A stretch of DNA of 64,000 nt. Origin: Pseudomonas viridiflava. Lineage in GTDB: Bacteria; Pseudomonadota; Gammaproteobacteria; Pseudomonadales; Pseudomonadaceae. The DNA lies in contig NZ_UTBG01000014.1 in the NCBI RefSeq assembly GCF_900580675.1, forward strand, positions 1 to 64,000. Direction: 5' to 3'. Positions 56,211 to 64,000 of this stretch are shown one piece after another (the stretch's first letter is position 1; the number at the start of each line of letters is the position of its first letter). The position numbers and the translations under genes are program-made. Under the pieces are notes generated by a model, which saw nothing but the letters and a program-made list of their open reading frames with translations, was not told the DNA's origin and did not search any database.

Positions 56211-58967
56211 ATGTCAGCACTCACCAAGGGGCGTATCACCGGTAGCCGGTTAGCCCTGGCCATTCACCTGGGCCTGTTCACCGCCGTGGCGCCGGCGTAT
56301 GCCGCGCAGGCTCAGGCAGGTGCGGCACAGCCTGCCGTGCTGACGTTCGATATTCCTGCGCAACCCCTGGGCAGTGCCGTGTTGGCCTTTGCCGATCAGG
56401 CCGGGTTGCAGGTGCTGTTCGACAGCCAACGCCTGCAAGGCCTGAGCAGCATCGCGCTCAAAGGCCCTTTCGGTGTGCAGGAAGGCCTGGGCCGCCTGCT
56501 CGGTGCCGCGCCGGTGGAGTACAGGTTTACCGGCGAACGCCAGGTCACCCTCAGCCGCGTGAACGAGGACCACGACGGCGCCATGACCGTCGGCACCACC
56601 ACCATCACCGGCAACACCCATGGCCAGGCCAGCGATTGGGTGTACCAGAGCCCAAAGTCCGTGGCCGTCATCAGCCGTGACATGATCGACAAACGCCCGC
56701 CCCGTCACGCCGCCGACATGCTCGAAGAAACGGCCGGCGTCTACACCGCCGTCGATCAGCGCGACCCCGGCCTGTCGGTGAACATCCGCGGCGTGCAGGA
56801 CTACGGCCGCGTGAACATGAACATCGACGGCATGCGCCAGAACTTCAACGTCAACGGCCACCAGCAACGCAACGGCACCATGCTGATCGACCCGGAGTTC
56901 ATCTCCAGCATCGAGATCGACAAGGGCAGCCAGTCCGGGCAGGGCGGGGCGGCAGTGCTGGGCGGTATTGCCTCGTTCAAGACCCTGGACGCCAGTGAGT
57001 TCCTCAAGGACGGCAAGGAATACGGCGGGCGTCTTCGCGCAGGCAGCGGCATCGGTGAGCTGGGTAATGGCACCGATTTCAATGGCAGCGGGGTGTTCGC
57101 CTTTGGTGACGAGCGCGGCGATGTGATGCTCGGTTACAGCGAGCGGCATTTCGGCAATTACCGCGCAGGTAGCCACAACGCCGACAACCTGGGCACGAAT
57201 ATCCGAGCCAGGAAATATGCCCCGGTCGCCTTCAATGACTGGTTGAACAGCGAGGTGGGTGACACCGGCAGCGTGACCCGCTCGCAGATCCTCAAGTTCG
57301 GCCTGAACCTGCCCAACGATCAGCGGGTGCAGCTGAGCTACCTGGAAAGCGACACCGACAGCAATGATTCCTGGGGCTACATTACCGACGATCTACAGAC
57401 CACCTATTACCAGCGCGTCAGCAAGAACAATCTCAACGCGAAAAACGTGGCGCTGGACTACAGCTACAGCCCGGATAACCCGCTGATTGATCTCAAAGCC
57501 AAGCTCTATTACGTCACCACCCAACTGGATCGCGGCAACTCGCCCAATGTCGCGTCGTTGAGTTCCGGCAACTACACCCCGGCCTACACCGACCATTTCC
57601 AGACCGACACCTGGGGCCTGCAAGGCGAAAACACCTCGCGCTTTGACCTGGGGCGCGTGGGGCATTTGAGCTGGAACTATGGCCTGGAGATGTATCAGGA
57701 CACTTTCAAGCCAAGTACCAACAAGATCGAGTCGACCAACACGGTCAACTCCGGCTCATTGCCTTACACCGCCAGTGCAGACCCGGAAGGCAAGCGCACC
57801 ATCGCCAGCCTGTTCAATAACCTGCAATACGAATATGACGACTGGCTGACCGTGGACGCCGGCCTGCGCTACGACCGCTATCGGCTCGAAGGTGTCACCG
57901 GTATGACGCTTTACAAGCGTGACCGTATTTACACCAGCACCACACCGGCCCGGCGCGTCGAGGATATTTACGACATCGACCGGGAGGAAGGGCACTTTTC
58001 TCCGACCTTTGGCATCGGCATCAAGCCCGGCCTCGACTGGCTGCAGCTGTATACGCGCTGGGGCAAGGGCTGGCGCCCGCCGGCGGTCACTGAAACCTTC
58101 ATGAGCGGCCGCCCACACGGTGGGGGTTCGAACGAGCGGGTTTTTCCCAATCCTTACCTCAAAGCTGAGGAATCCCGCGATTGGGAAGTGGGGATGAACG
58201 TGTTCAAGGAGTCGCTGTTTTTCAATGACGACCGACTGGGCATCAAGGTGGCGTACTTCGATACCAAAATTAAGAACTTCTCGTTCCTCAATACCAGCGT
58301 GAGTTTGCCGGAGACGTCCGTCGGCGGGTTCAACGGGATCATGGCCTACACCAATAACCTCAATGACACCCGGTTCAGGGGCCTTGAGTACCAGCTCAAC
58401 TACGACATGGGTCGGGCTTATACCAACCTCAGCTACACCCACATGATCGGCAGCAATGAGTTTTGCTCGAAGAACTATTACATGGGCGGTGCCAAAAAGG
58501 CCGGCCCCGCCACCACGCGTATCGAGCAGTTCACCCGGCCCAACGGCACCATCGGGTTCCGTCCTGTCACCACTTATGAAGTGCTGGATGACCAGGCGGC
58601 GAACAACCTCGAAAGCTGCGGCAAGATCATGGGCAATGCCACCTATACCCCGGCTGATCGCGGCTCGCTGACGGTGGGCGCGCGCTTCCTCGACAAGCGC
58701 CTGGATACCGGAGTGCGCGTGCGCTACAGCTCAGGTAATGGGGAAAACCTGAACAGCCAGGGTTACGACCTGATCGACCAGGCCATGTGGCCCAAATACA
58801 CCGTGTATGACTTCTATGCCAGTTACTGGATGACTGACCAATTGAACCTCTCGCTCGCGTTGGAAAACGCCACCGACGAGGCGTATTTCGTCGCCATGGG
58901 CGATGCCAACAACCTCAGCCTGGCGCGCGGGCGGACGTTGAGCGGGATGCTCGAATACAAATTCTGA
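56211..58967 (+). CDS. hasR: TonB-dependent hemophore receptor HasR
   Basis: Outer-membrane receptor for heme and heme-HasA, 918 aa from ATG 56211. Order: signal peptide (to about AYAAQA), STN signalling domain (LTFDIPAQPLGSAVLAFADQ...), plug (DMLEETAGVYTAVDQRDPGL, NMNIDGMRQNFNVNG) and 22-strand barrel ending in Phe (MLEYKF). The FRAP/NPNL region reads SGRPH...NPYL with His636 of the precursor, a candidate heme ligand. The STN domain fits signalling through HasS/HasI. Confidence 0.94.
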   Translation: MSALTKGRITGSRLALAIHLGLFTAVAPAYAAQAQAGAAQPAVLTFDIPAQPLGSAVLAFADQAGLQVLFDSQRLQGLSSIALKGPFGVQEGLGRLLGAAPVEYRFTGERQVTLSRVNEDHDGAMTVGTTTITGNTHGQASDWVYQSPKSVAVISRDMIDKRPPRHAADMLEETAGVYTAVDQRDPGLSVNIRGVQDYGRVNMNIDGMRQNFNVNGHQQRNGTMLIDPEFISSIEIDKGSQSGQGGAAVLGGIASFKTLDASEFLKDGKEYGGRLRAGSGIGELGNGTDFNGSGVFAFGDERGDVMLGYSERHFGNYRAGSHNADNLGTNIRARKYAPVAFNDWLNSEVGDTGSVTRSQILKFGLNLPNDQRVQLSYLESDTDSNDSWGYITDDLQTTYYQRVSKNNLNAKNVALDYSYSPDNPLIDLKAKLYYVTTQLDRGNSPNVASLSSGNYTPAYTDHFQTDTWGLQGENTSRFDLGRVGHLSWNYGLEMYQDTFKPSTNKIESTNTVNSGSLPYTASADPEGKRTIASLFNNLQYEYDDWLTVDAGLRYDRYRLEGVTGMTLYKRDRIYTSTTPARRVEDIYDIDREEGHFSPTFGIGIKPGLDWLQLYTRWGKGWRPPAVTETFMSGRPHGGGSNERVFPNPYLKAEESRDWEVGMNVFKESLFFNDDRLGIKVAYFDTKIKNFSFLNTSVSLPETSVGGFNGIMAYTNNLNDTRFRGLEYQLNYDMGRAYTNLSYTHMIGSNEFCSKNYYMGGAKKAGPATTRIEQFTRPNGTIGFRPVTTYEVLDDQAANNLESCGKIMGNATYTPADRGSLTVGARFLDKRLDTGVRVRYSSGNGENLNSQGYDLIDQAMWPKYTVYDFYASYWMTDQLNLSLALENATDEAYFVAMGDANNLSLARGRTLSGMLEYKF

Positions 58968-59037
58968 CCCGGTGCCATGGCGCCGGGGCAACCACGGTTT
59001 TGCCCAGGGTTGGGCAAAAAGTGCGCAGCTGCGCACT
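58968..59037 (+). promoter_or_regulatory. triple hairpin between hasR and hasA
   Basis: Three adjacent inverted repeats fill the gap: CCCGGTGCCATGGCGCCGGG (58968-58987), TTTTGCCCA-GGGT-TGGGCAAAA (58998-59019, perfect 9-bp stem) and AGTGCGCAGCTGCGCACT (59020-59037, perfect palindrome). None is a clean terminator. They may act as an mRNA processing or stabilising block that lets hasA accumulate above hasR. Confidence 0.6.
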
Positions 59038-59069
59038 GATCAATAGCGCTGTATCTACGAGGTTTAGTG

Positions 59070-59696
59070 ATGACTATTTCTGTTAGCTACGAGTCGTACC
59101 TGGGCACTACTTCGCTGTCGGACTACCTGTCTGACTGGGCGCTCGGTTTTGCCACGGCAGGCCATGGCACCGGCGGCAATAACGGCGGGTTCAGCAATGG
59201 CACCTTCAGCGGTGACCAGTATTCGGCACACGGCGCCAACAACTCCGAATACGCGTTTATCGCGGACAGCGACACCAGCAACGGCCTGCACTACGTGTTC
59301 AACCCAACCCTGCCTGCCAGCAGCAACCTGAACCACTACCTGTGGGGCGAGTTGGATAACGTCGAGCTGGGCACCGGCCTGACCGGCGGCAGCGGCAGCG
59401 ATTTCGACCTGAGTGCTTACAAAGTGGCCTTCAACGGCCTCGACCTGTTTGCCGCCGAAGGCGCAGGCCGGACTGGCAACGAGGTTCAAAGCGTGATCTA
59501 CGGTCTGATCCAGGGCAACACCAGCGCCCTGGAATCGGTGCTCAACGACCTGCTGGACGATTTTGGTCTGTCGACGGCCAGCACCTTTGACGAAGTCTCC
59601 GCCGGCCTCGCGGCCCATGCGGCTGCCGCTGCCACCACCGATGTGGCCCTGGTGGGCGTGCAAGACGTGGCGCAGGACTGGGCGCTCGCTGCCTAA
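59070..59696 (+). CDS. hasA: secreted hemophore HasA
   Basis: Extracellular protein that takes heme from host or environmental hemoproteins and passes it to HasR. 208 aa from ATG 59070, no N-terminal signal peptide; secretion is by a C-terminal signal (VALVGVQDVAQDWALAA). The start TISVSYESYLGTTSLSDYL matches the family. Heme ligands His32 (TAGHG) and Tyr75 (GLHYVFN) are both present at the reference positions, with His89 near the place of the Tyr-supporting His83. A GTG one codon upstream is possible. Confidence 0.95.
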   Translation: MTISVSYESYLGTTSLSDYLSDWALGFATAGHGTGGNNGGFSNGTFSGDQYSAHGANNSEYAFIADSDTSNGLHYVFNPTLPASSNLNHYLWGELDNVELGTGLTGGSGSDFDLSAYKVAFNGLDLFAAEGAGRTGNEVQSVIYGLIQGNTSALESVLNDLLDDFGLSTASTFDEVSAGLAAHAAAAATTDVALVGVQDVAQDWALAA

Positions 59697-59716
59697 AGCC
59701 TCTGCTGCATGAAAAA

Positions 59717-59793
59717 AGCGAATGGAAGATCGCTCTCCCATTCGCTGCACTACACCGCCGTCGCCAAGCCTTCTAACTCTTCAGCGACGGCGG
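59717..59793 (+). promoter_or_regulatory. two hairpins after hasA
   Basis: AGCGAATGG/CCATTCGCT (59717-59725 with 59738-59746, 9 bp) and CCGCCGTCGC/GCGACGGCGG (59755-59764 with 59784-59793, 10 bp, 19-nt loop). No U-run follows. They could protect the hasA mRNA 3' end or attenuate hasDEF. Confidence 0.5.
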
Positions 59794-59865
59794 CCGAATT
59801 CTGCGCAGCGTCGTATCGCCTGTCAACGCGGCGACGTTGCCGCTCAACCCTTCGAGAATCCCCAG

Positions 59866-61602
59866 ATGCGCCACGCCGGCAACGAAACCCTGGCCGCCCT
59901 CACGGCCTATAAAAGTGGCTTCTTCAACATCGGCCTGTTTTCGGCGGTGATCAACTTGCTGATGCTGGCTCCGGCGATTTACATGCTGCAGGTGTACGAC
60001 CGGGTATTGGCGTCGGGTAACCAGATGACCCTGTTGATGCTGTCGCTGATGATCCTCGGCCTGTTCGGCCTGATGGGCGCGTTGGAGTGGGTGCGTAGCC
60101 AGGTGGTGATCCGCCTCGGCACGCAGATGGACATGCGCTTGAACCAGCGGGTGTACGACGCTGCGTTCGAAGCGCAACTCAAGGGCGGCACCCAGGCGGC
60201 GGGCCAGGCGCTGCATGACCTGACTACGCTGCGCCAGTTCGCCACCGGCCAGGCATTGTTCGCGTTTTTCGACGCGCCGTGGTTTCCGGTGTACCTGCTG
60301 GTGATCTTTCTGTTCCACCCCTGGCTCGGCATGCTGGCGCTGGGCGGGGCGCTGATGCTGATCGCACTGGCGTGGATCAACCACCGCGTCAGCCAGGCAC
60401 CGATGGCCCTTGCCAGCCAGCTGTCGATCAACGCCAGCCAGCAGGCCACGGCCAACTTGCGTAATGCCGACACCATCGAAGCCATGGGCATGCTCGCTAC
60501 CTTGCGCGGGAGGTGGTTCCAGCAGCACCAGGCATTTCTTGCGCAACAGAACCTGGGCAGTGAAAAGACCGCGGCCGTCAGCGCCTGGTCCAAGGGCGTG
60601 CGCCTGGCATTGCAGTCACTGGTGCTGGGCCTCGGCGCATTGCTCGCGGTGCAGGGTGATATCACGCCGGGGATGATGATCGCCGGCTCGATCCTGATGG
60701 GGCGGGTGTTGACCCCCATCGATCAGGTGATCGGCGTATGGAAGCAGTGGGGCTCGGCGCGCCTGGCGTATGAGCGCTTGTCGCAACTACTGGAGGCCAA
60801 CCCGGCGCGACCCGCGCGCATGAGCCTGCCGGTGCCCAAGGGCCAACTCTCCGTCGAGCAAGTCAGCGCCTGCGCGCCCGGCAGCCGTCGGCCGGCGCTG
60901 GCGAGCCTGAGTTTCAACTTGCCGGCGGGTGAAGTCCTCGGGGTGATCGGCCCGTCGGGTTGCGGCAAATCCACCCTGGCGCGCGTGCTTGTAGGCGCCT
61001 GGACCCCACTGGCCGGCAAGGTGCGGCTCGACGGCGCCGACCTCACGCAATGGGACAAACAACAACTCGGCCCGCACATCGGCTACCTGCCCCAGGACAT
61101 TCAGTTGTTCGCCGGTAGCATTGCGCAAAACATCGCGCGCTTCGCCGAAGTGGACGCGGACAAAGTCCTGGCAGCAGCGCAGATGGCCGGTGTGCATGAA
61201 ATGATTTTGCAACTGCCCCAAGGCTACGACACGCAACTGGGGGAGGGCGGCGCCGGCTTGTCCGGTGGCCAGAAACAGCGCGTGGCCCTGGCGCGTGCGC
61301 TGTACGGCCTGCCCGCATTGATCGTGCTGGATGAGCCCAATGCCAACCTCGATGAAGTCGGCGAACAGGCCCTGCTCCACGCCATTGCCCAGCTCAAGCA
61401 GCTGCGCCGCACCGTGATCCTGATCACCCACAAACCTAATGTGCTGACCCTGACTGACCAGTTGCTGATCCTTAAAGAAGGCCAGCTGCAGGCATTCGGA
61501 CCGACAGCGCGCGTGTTGGAGGCGCGGCCGAAGCCGGCAGCGAACAAGCCGGTGTCGAGCATGAGCATGAGTTACCGCCTCGGCGAAGGAAAACAGGCAT
61601 GA
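59866..61602 (+). CDS. hasD: type I secretion ABC transporter HasD
   Basis: Inner-membrane ATPase of the HasA exporter, 578 aa from ATG 59866 ([20 protein letters not shown]). PrtD/HasD-type membrane domain (about residues 15-320), then the ABC domain with Walker [15 protein letters not shown], signature [16 protein letters not shown] and Walker [14 protein letters not shown]. No peptidase domain, as usual in this subgroup. The ribosome-binding site is weak (CGAGAA). It overlaps hasE by ATGA. An in-frame extension to 59722 crosses the hairpin region and is unlikely. Confidence 0.93.
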   Translation: MRHAGNETLAALTAYKSGFFNIGLFSAVINLLMLAPAIYMLQVYDRVLASGNQMTLLMLSLMILGLFGLMGALEWVRSQVVIRLGTQMDMRLNQRVYDAAFEAQLKGGTQAAGQALHDLTTLRQFATGQALFAFFDAPWFPVYLLVIFLFHPWLGMLALGGALMLIALAWINHRVSQAPMALASQLSINASQQATANLRNADTIEAMGMLATLRGRWFQQHQAFLAQQNLGSEKTAAVSAWSKGVRLALQSLVLGLGALLAVQGDITPGMMIAGSILMGRVLTPIDQVIGVWKQWGSARLAYERLSQLLEANPARPARMSLPVPKGQLSVEQVSACAPGSRRPALASLSFNLPAGEVLGVIGPSGCGKSTLARVLVGAWTPLAGKVRLDGADLTQWDKQQLGPHIGYLPQDIQLFAGSIAQNIARFAEVDADKVLAAAQMAGVHEMILQLPQGYDTQLGEGGAGLSGGQKQRVALARALYGLPALIVLDEPNANLDEVGEQALLHAIAQLKQLRRTVILITHKPNVLTLTDQLLILKEGQLQAFGPTARVLEARPKPAANKPVSSMSMSYRLGEGKQA

Positions 61603-62924
61603 GCGTGACTAAACCGGTATTGGTCAGCGACCAACCGAACAATGTGCTGGCCCTGGACGATAAAAAGTACTCGCGCCTGGGTTGGCTGTTGGTGCTTGCA
61701 GGCTTTGCCGGCTTCCTTGGCTGGGCGGCCTTGGCGCCGCTGGACAAAGGCGTGGCCGTGTCGGGCAAGGTCATGGTGTCGGGCCATCGCAAAACCGTGC
61801 AGCACCCCGCCGGCGGCATTGTCGAGCGTATAGACGTGCGCGACGGTGACGTGGTCAGCGCCGGCCAGGTGTTGCTGCGTTTGAAGGAAACCCCATTGCG
61901 CGGCCAGATGCAGTCACTGCGCAGCCAGTACCTGGCGTCCCTGGCCAGCGAAGCGCGCTTGAGTGCCGAAAGTGAAGGCCTGCCAGCGATCAGCTTCGGG
62001 CCCGAATTGCTCAACGATCCAGAGGCGGCGGGTACCCTGAGCCTGCAACAGCAGTTGTTCACCAGCCGCGCGCAGGCCCTGGCCACCGAGCAACAAGGCC
62101 TGCGCGAAACCATCGCCGGGGCCGAGGCGCAATTGCGCGGCACGCGGGATTCGCAGGCGAGTAAAGTCCAGCAGCGCGCGGCATTGAACGAGCAGCTGCA
62201 GGGCCTGCGCGAGCTGGCGCGCGATGGCTACATCCCGCGCAATCGCTTGCTCGACACCGAGGGCCTGTATGCCCAGATCGACGGTGCCATCGCCGAGGAC
62301 TATGGGCGAATCGGCCAATTGCAGCGCCAAGTCATGGAGCTGCGCCTGCGCATCCGCCAGCTCGGCGAGGACTTCCAGAAAGACCTGCGCGGCCAGCTGG
62401 CAGAGACGCGCACCCGTAGCGATGACCTGCGCAATCGCCTCGCCTCGGCCGAGTTCGAACTGGCCAACAGCCTGGTACGCGCCCCGGCTTCCGGCGTGGT
62501 GGTCGGGCTCGATGTGTACACCGAAGGCGGCGTGATCAAGCCCGGCCAGGCGCTGATGGACATCGTGCCGCAGGGCGAACCGCTGCTGGTGGAAGCGCGC
62601 ATGCCGGTGCAGATGGTCGACAAAGTGCACCCGGGCTTGCCGGTGGAGTTGCTGTTTTCGGCCTTCAACCAGGCCACCACACCCCGTATAGCCGGGGTGG
62701 TGACCCTGGTGTCGGCGGATCGCCAGGTCGATGAGCGCACTGATGAGCCGTATTACATCTTGCGTGCCCAAGTCAGCGCGGCCGGTATGCAGCAATTGGA
62801 TGGCGCGCAGGTCCGCCCGGGCATGCCGGTCGAAATCTTCGTCAAGACCGGCGAGCGCTCAATGCTCAACTACCTGTTCAAACCCCTGCTTGATCGCACC
62901 CACATGGCCCTGGTGGAAGAATGA
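61599..62924 (+). CDS. hasE: type I secretion adaptor HasE (HlyD family)
   Basis: Periplasmic membrane-fusion protein linking HasD to HasF, 441 aa. One N-terminal membrane segment ([20 protein letters not shown]), a lipoyl-like segment ([20 protein letters not shown]), long coiled coils (about residues 95-290) and a beta-barrel part ending in a typical [14 protein letters not shown]. It overlaps both hasD and hasF by 4 bp. Confidence 0.93.
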   Translation: MSVTKPVLVSDQPNNVLALDDKKYSRLGWLLVLAGFAGFLGWAALAPLDKGVAVSGKVMVSGHRKTVQHPAGGIVERIDVRDGDVVSAGQVLLRLKETPLRGQMQSLRSQYLASLASEARLSAESEGLPAISFGPELLNDPEAAGTLSLQQQLFTSRAQALATEQQGLRETIAGAEAQLRGTRDSQASKVQQRAALNEQLQGLRELARDGYIPRNRLLDTEGLYAQIDGAIAEDYGRIGQLQRQVMELRLRIRQLGEDFQKDLRGQLAETRTRSDDLRNRLASAEFELANSLVRAPASGVVVGLDVYTEGGVIKPGQALMDIVPQGEPLLVEARMPVQMVDKVHPGLPVELLFSAFNQATTPRIAGVVTLVSADRQVDERTDEPYYILRAQVSAAGMQQLDGAQVRPGMPVEIFVKTGERSMLNYLFKPLLDRTHMALVEE

Positions 62925-64000
62925 AGGCGTTGTTGTTCATCCTGTGTCTGAGCTGTGCACCGGCGGCGCACGCCCTGGGCTTGTTGGACGCCTACGACTT
63001 GGCCCTGCGCAACGATCCGACGTTTCAGGCAGCCATCCAGGAACGTGAAGCTGGCGAAGAGAACCGTGTGATCGGCCGCGCCGGGCTGCTGCCGAACCTG
63101 TCATGGAGCTACAACAACTCACGTAATGAGTCCGAAGTGACCCAAAGCACTGCTGTCGGCAATGTCACCAGCGACCGCGATTACCGCAGTTACGCCTCGA
63201 CCCTGACCTTGCAGCAACCGCTGCTGGATTACGAGGCCTACGCGCGCTTTCGCCAGGGCACTGCCCAGGCGCTGATGGCTGACGAGCGTTTTCGCGGCAA
63301 GAGCCAGGAACTCGCCGTGCGTGTGCTCAGCGCCTACAGCCAGGCGCTGCTGGCGCAGGAGCGGATCGAGCTGAGCCGTGCGCAGAAGCGCGCGTATGCC
63401 GAACGCCTGCAACTCAATGATCGCCTGCTCAAGGGCGGCGAAGGTACGCGCACCGACGTGCTGGAAACCCAGGCACGCCTGAGCCTGGCCCAGGCCGAGG
63501 AAATTGAATCGCTGGATGCCCAGGACAGTGCCCTGCGCGAGTTGGAAGCCATCGTCGGCCAGCCGTTGCAGATCGAAGAACTGGCGCCGCTGACCCGCCA
63601 ATTCGAGATCCCGCCGTTGGAGCCGCACCGCTTCGAGACCTGGCGCGAATTGGCCATGGCCAACAACCCGGAGCTGAAGTCCCAGCACCACGCGTTGGAC
63701 GTCGCCGCGTATGAAGTGAAGCGCAAGCGCGCCGGGCATTTGCCCAAGGTCAGCCTGTACGCCAGCAGCCGCCAGACCAGCTCCGACTCCGAAAGCAGCT
63801 ACAACCAGAAGTACGACACCAACAGCGTTGGTATCCAGGTCAGCCTGCCGCTGTTTGCCGGTGGCTCGGTGTCGGCCTCTACCCGCCAGGCGGCGAACCA
63901 GCTGTCCCAGGCTCACTATGAGTTGGACGCACAAACCTCGGCCACGCTGGTGGAGCTGCGCAAGCAATTCAACCTCAACACCAGTGGCGCGGCGAAAGTG
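62921..64000 (+). CDS. hasF: type I secretion outer-membrane channel HasF (TolC family), cut by window end
   Basis: The first 360 codons of a TolC-like protein. A Sec signal peptide ([17 protein letters not shown]) is followed by YDLALRNDPTFQAAIQERE and the TolC core (LQQPLLDYEAYARF; GGEGTRTDVLETQARL; QVSLPLFAGGSVSAS). Start ATG 62921 overlaps the hasE stop (ATGA). The remaining C-terminal part lies beyond position 64000. Context makes it the HasA export channel; it may serve other type I substrates too. Confidence 0.92.
   Translation, partial: MKALLFILCLSCAPAAHALGLLDAYDLALRNDPTFQAAIQEREAGEENRVIGRAGLLPNLSWSYNNSRNESEVTQSTAVGNVTSDRDYRSYASTLTLQQPLLDYEAYARFRQGTAQALMADERFRGKSQELAVRVLSAYSQALLAQERIELSRAQKRAYAERLQLNDRLLKGGEGTRTDVLETQARLSLAQAEEIESLDAQDSALRELEAIVGQPLQIEELAPLTRQFEIPPLEPHRFETWRELAMANNPELKSQHHALDVAAYEVKRKRAGHLPKVSLYASSRQTSSDSESSYNQKYDTNSVGIQVSLPLFAGGSVSASTRQAANQLSQAHYELDAQTSATLVELRKQFNLNTSGAAKV

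Noticed and set aside
59722..59865. N-terminal extension of HasD
   Set aside because: The extension crosses two strong hairpins, is Arg/Gln/Ser-rich and has no HasD similarity; ATG 59866 starts the conserved part.

Overview
This window is chromosomal DNA of a fluorescens-group Pseudomonas. The evidence is gene content and order (holA-lptE-leuS; lnt-corC-ybeY-phoH-miaB; hemL-thiE-thiD; a has heme-acquisition locus), high G+C, and many short REP doublets of the GTGGGAGC..GGCTTGC type between genes. No tRNA, rRNA, CRISPR, insertion sequence or prophage was recognised. The window starts within a few bases of a REP unit and ends inside hasF.

Layout. 0-17 kb is core housekeeping, almost all on the minus strand: a lytic transglycosylase, the ribosome-rescue factor ArfA with its built-in hairpin, holA, lptE, leuS, then (after two plus-strand genes) lnt, corC, ybeY, phoH, miaB, a Sel1 protein, hemL, thiE and thiD. 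17-35 kb is mixed: a 7TM-type hybrid histidine kinase, aidB, amn, rluE, two Lrp-type regulators (one at 37.6 kb), a tandem-repeat secreted protein preceded by a candidate small RNA, fieF, hrpB, two hydrolase-type enzymes, and an NYN/exonuclease pair. 35.5-37.6 kb is the most accessory stretch: two inverted repeats, a DUF6124 gene with a long structured leader, and a low-G+C two-gene unit (unknown protein plus an acyl-carrier-like protein that lacks the attachment serine). 38-48 kb returns to ordinary genes: an EamA exporter, rhlE, a flavoprotein, a deacetylase, tesB and a zinc peptidase.

Two coherent systems close the window. (1) 48.6-54.3 kb is a quinate/shikimate catabolic module: MFS transporter, QuiC dehydroshikimate dehydratase, a TetR regulator, a quinate/shikimate-type dehydrogenase and a type II dehydroquinase. 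Both promoter regions carry a PcaR-like 15-mer (one identical to the published P. putida box as I remember it), which would tie the module to protocatechuate breakdown. (2) 54.5-64 kb is a complete has heme-acquisition locus in order hasI-hasS-hasR-hasA-hasD-hasE-hasF. HasA keeps the heme ligands His32 and Tyr75, a Fur-like box lies before hasI, and hasA is bracketed by strong hairpins that may set its mRNA level.

The best candidates for undescribed biology are the DUF6124 leader element, the 36.7-37.5 kb two-gene unit, the hairpin array around hasA, and the candidate sRNA before the gene at 25.2 kb. All functional calls rest on reading motifs; no database search was run.
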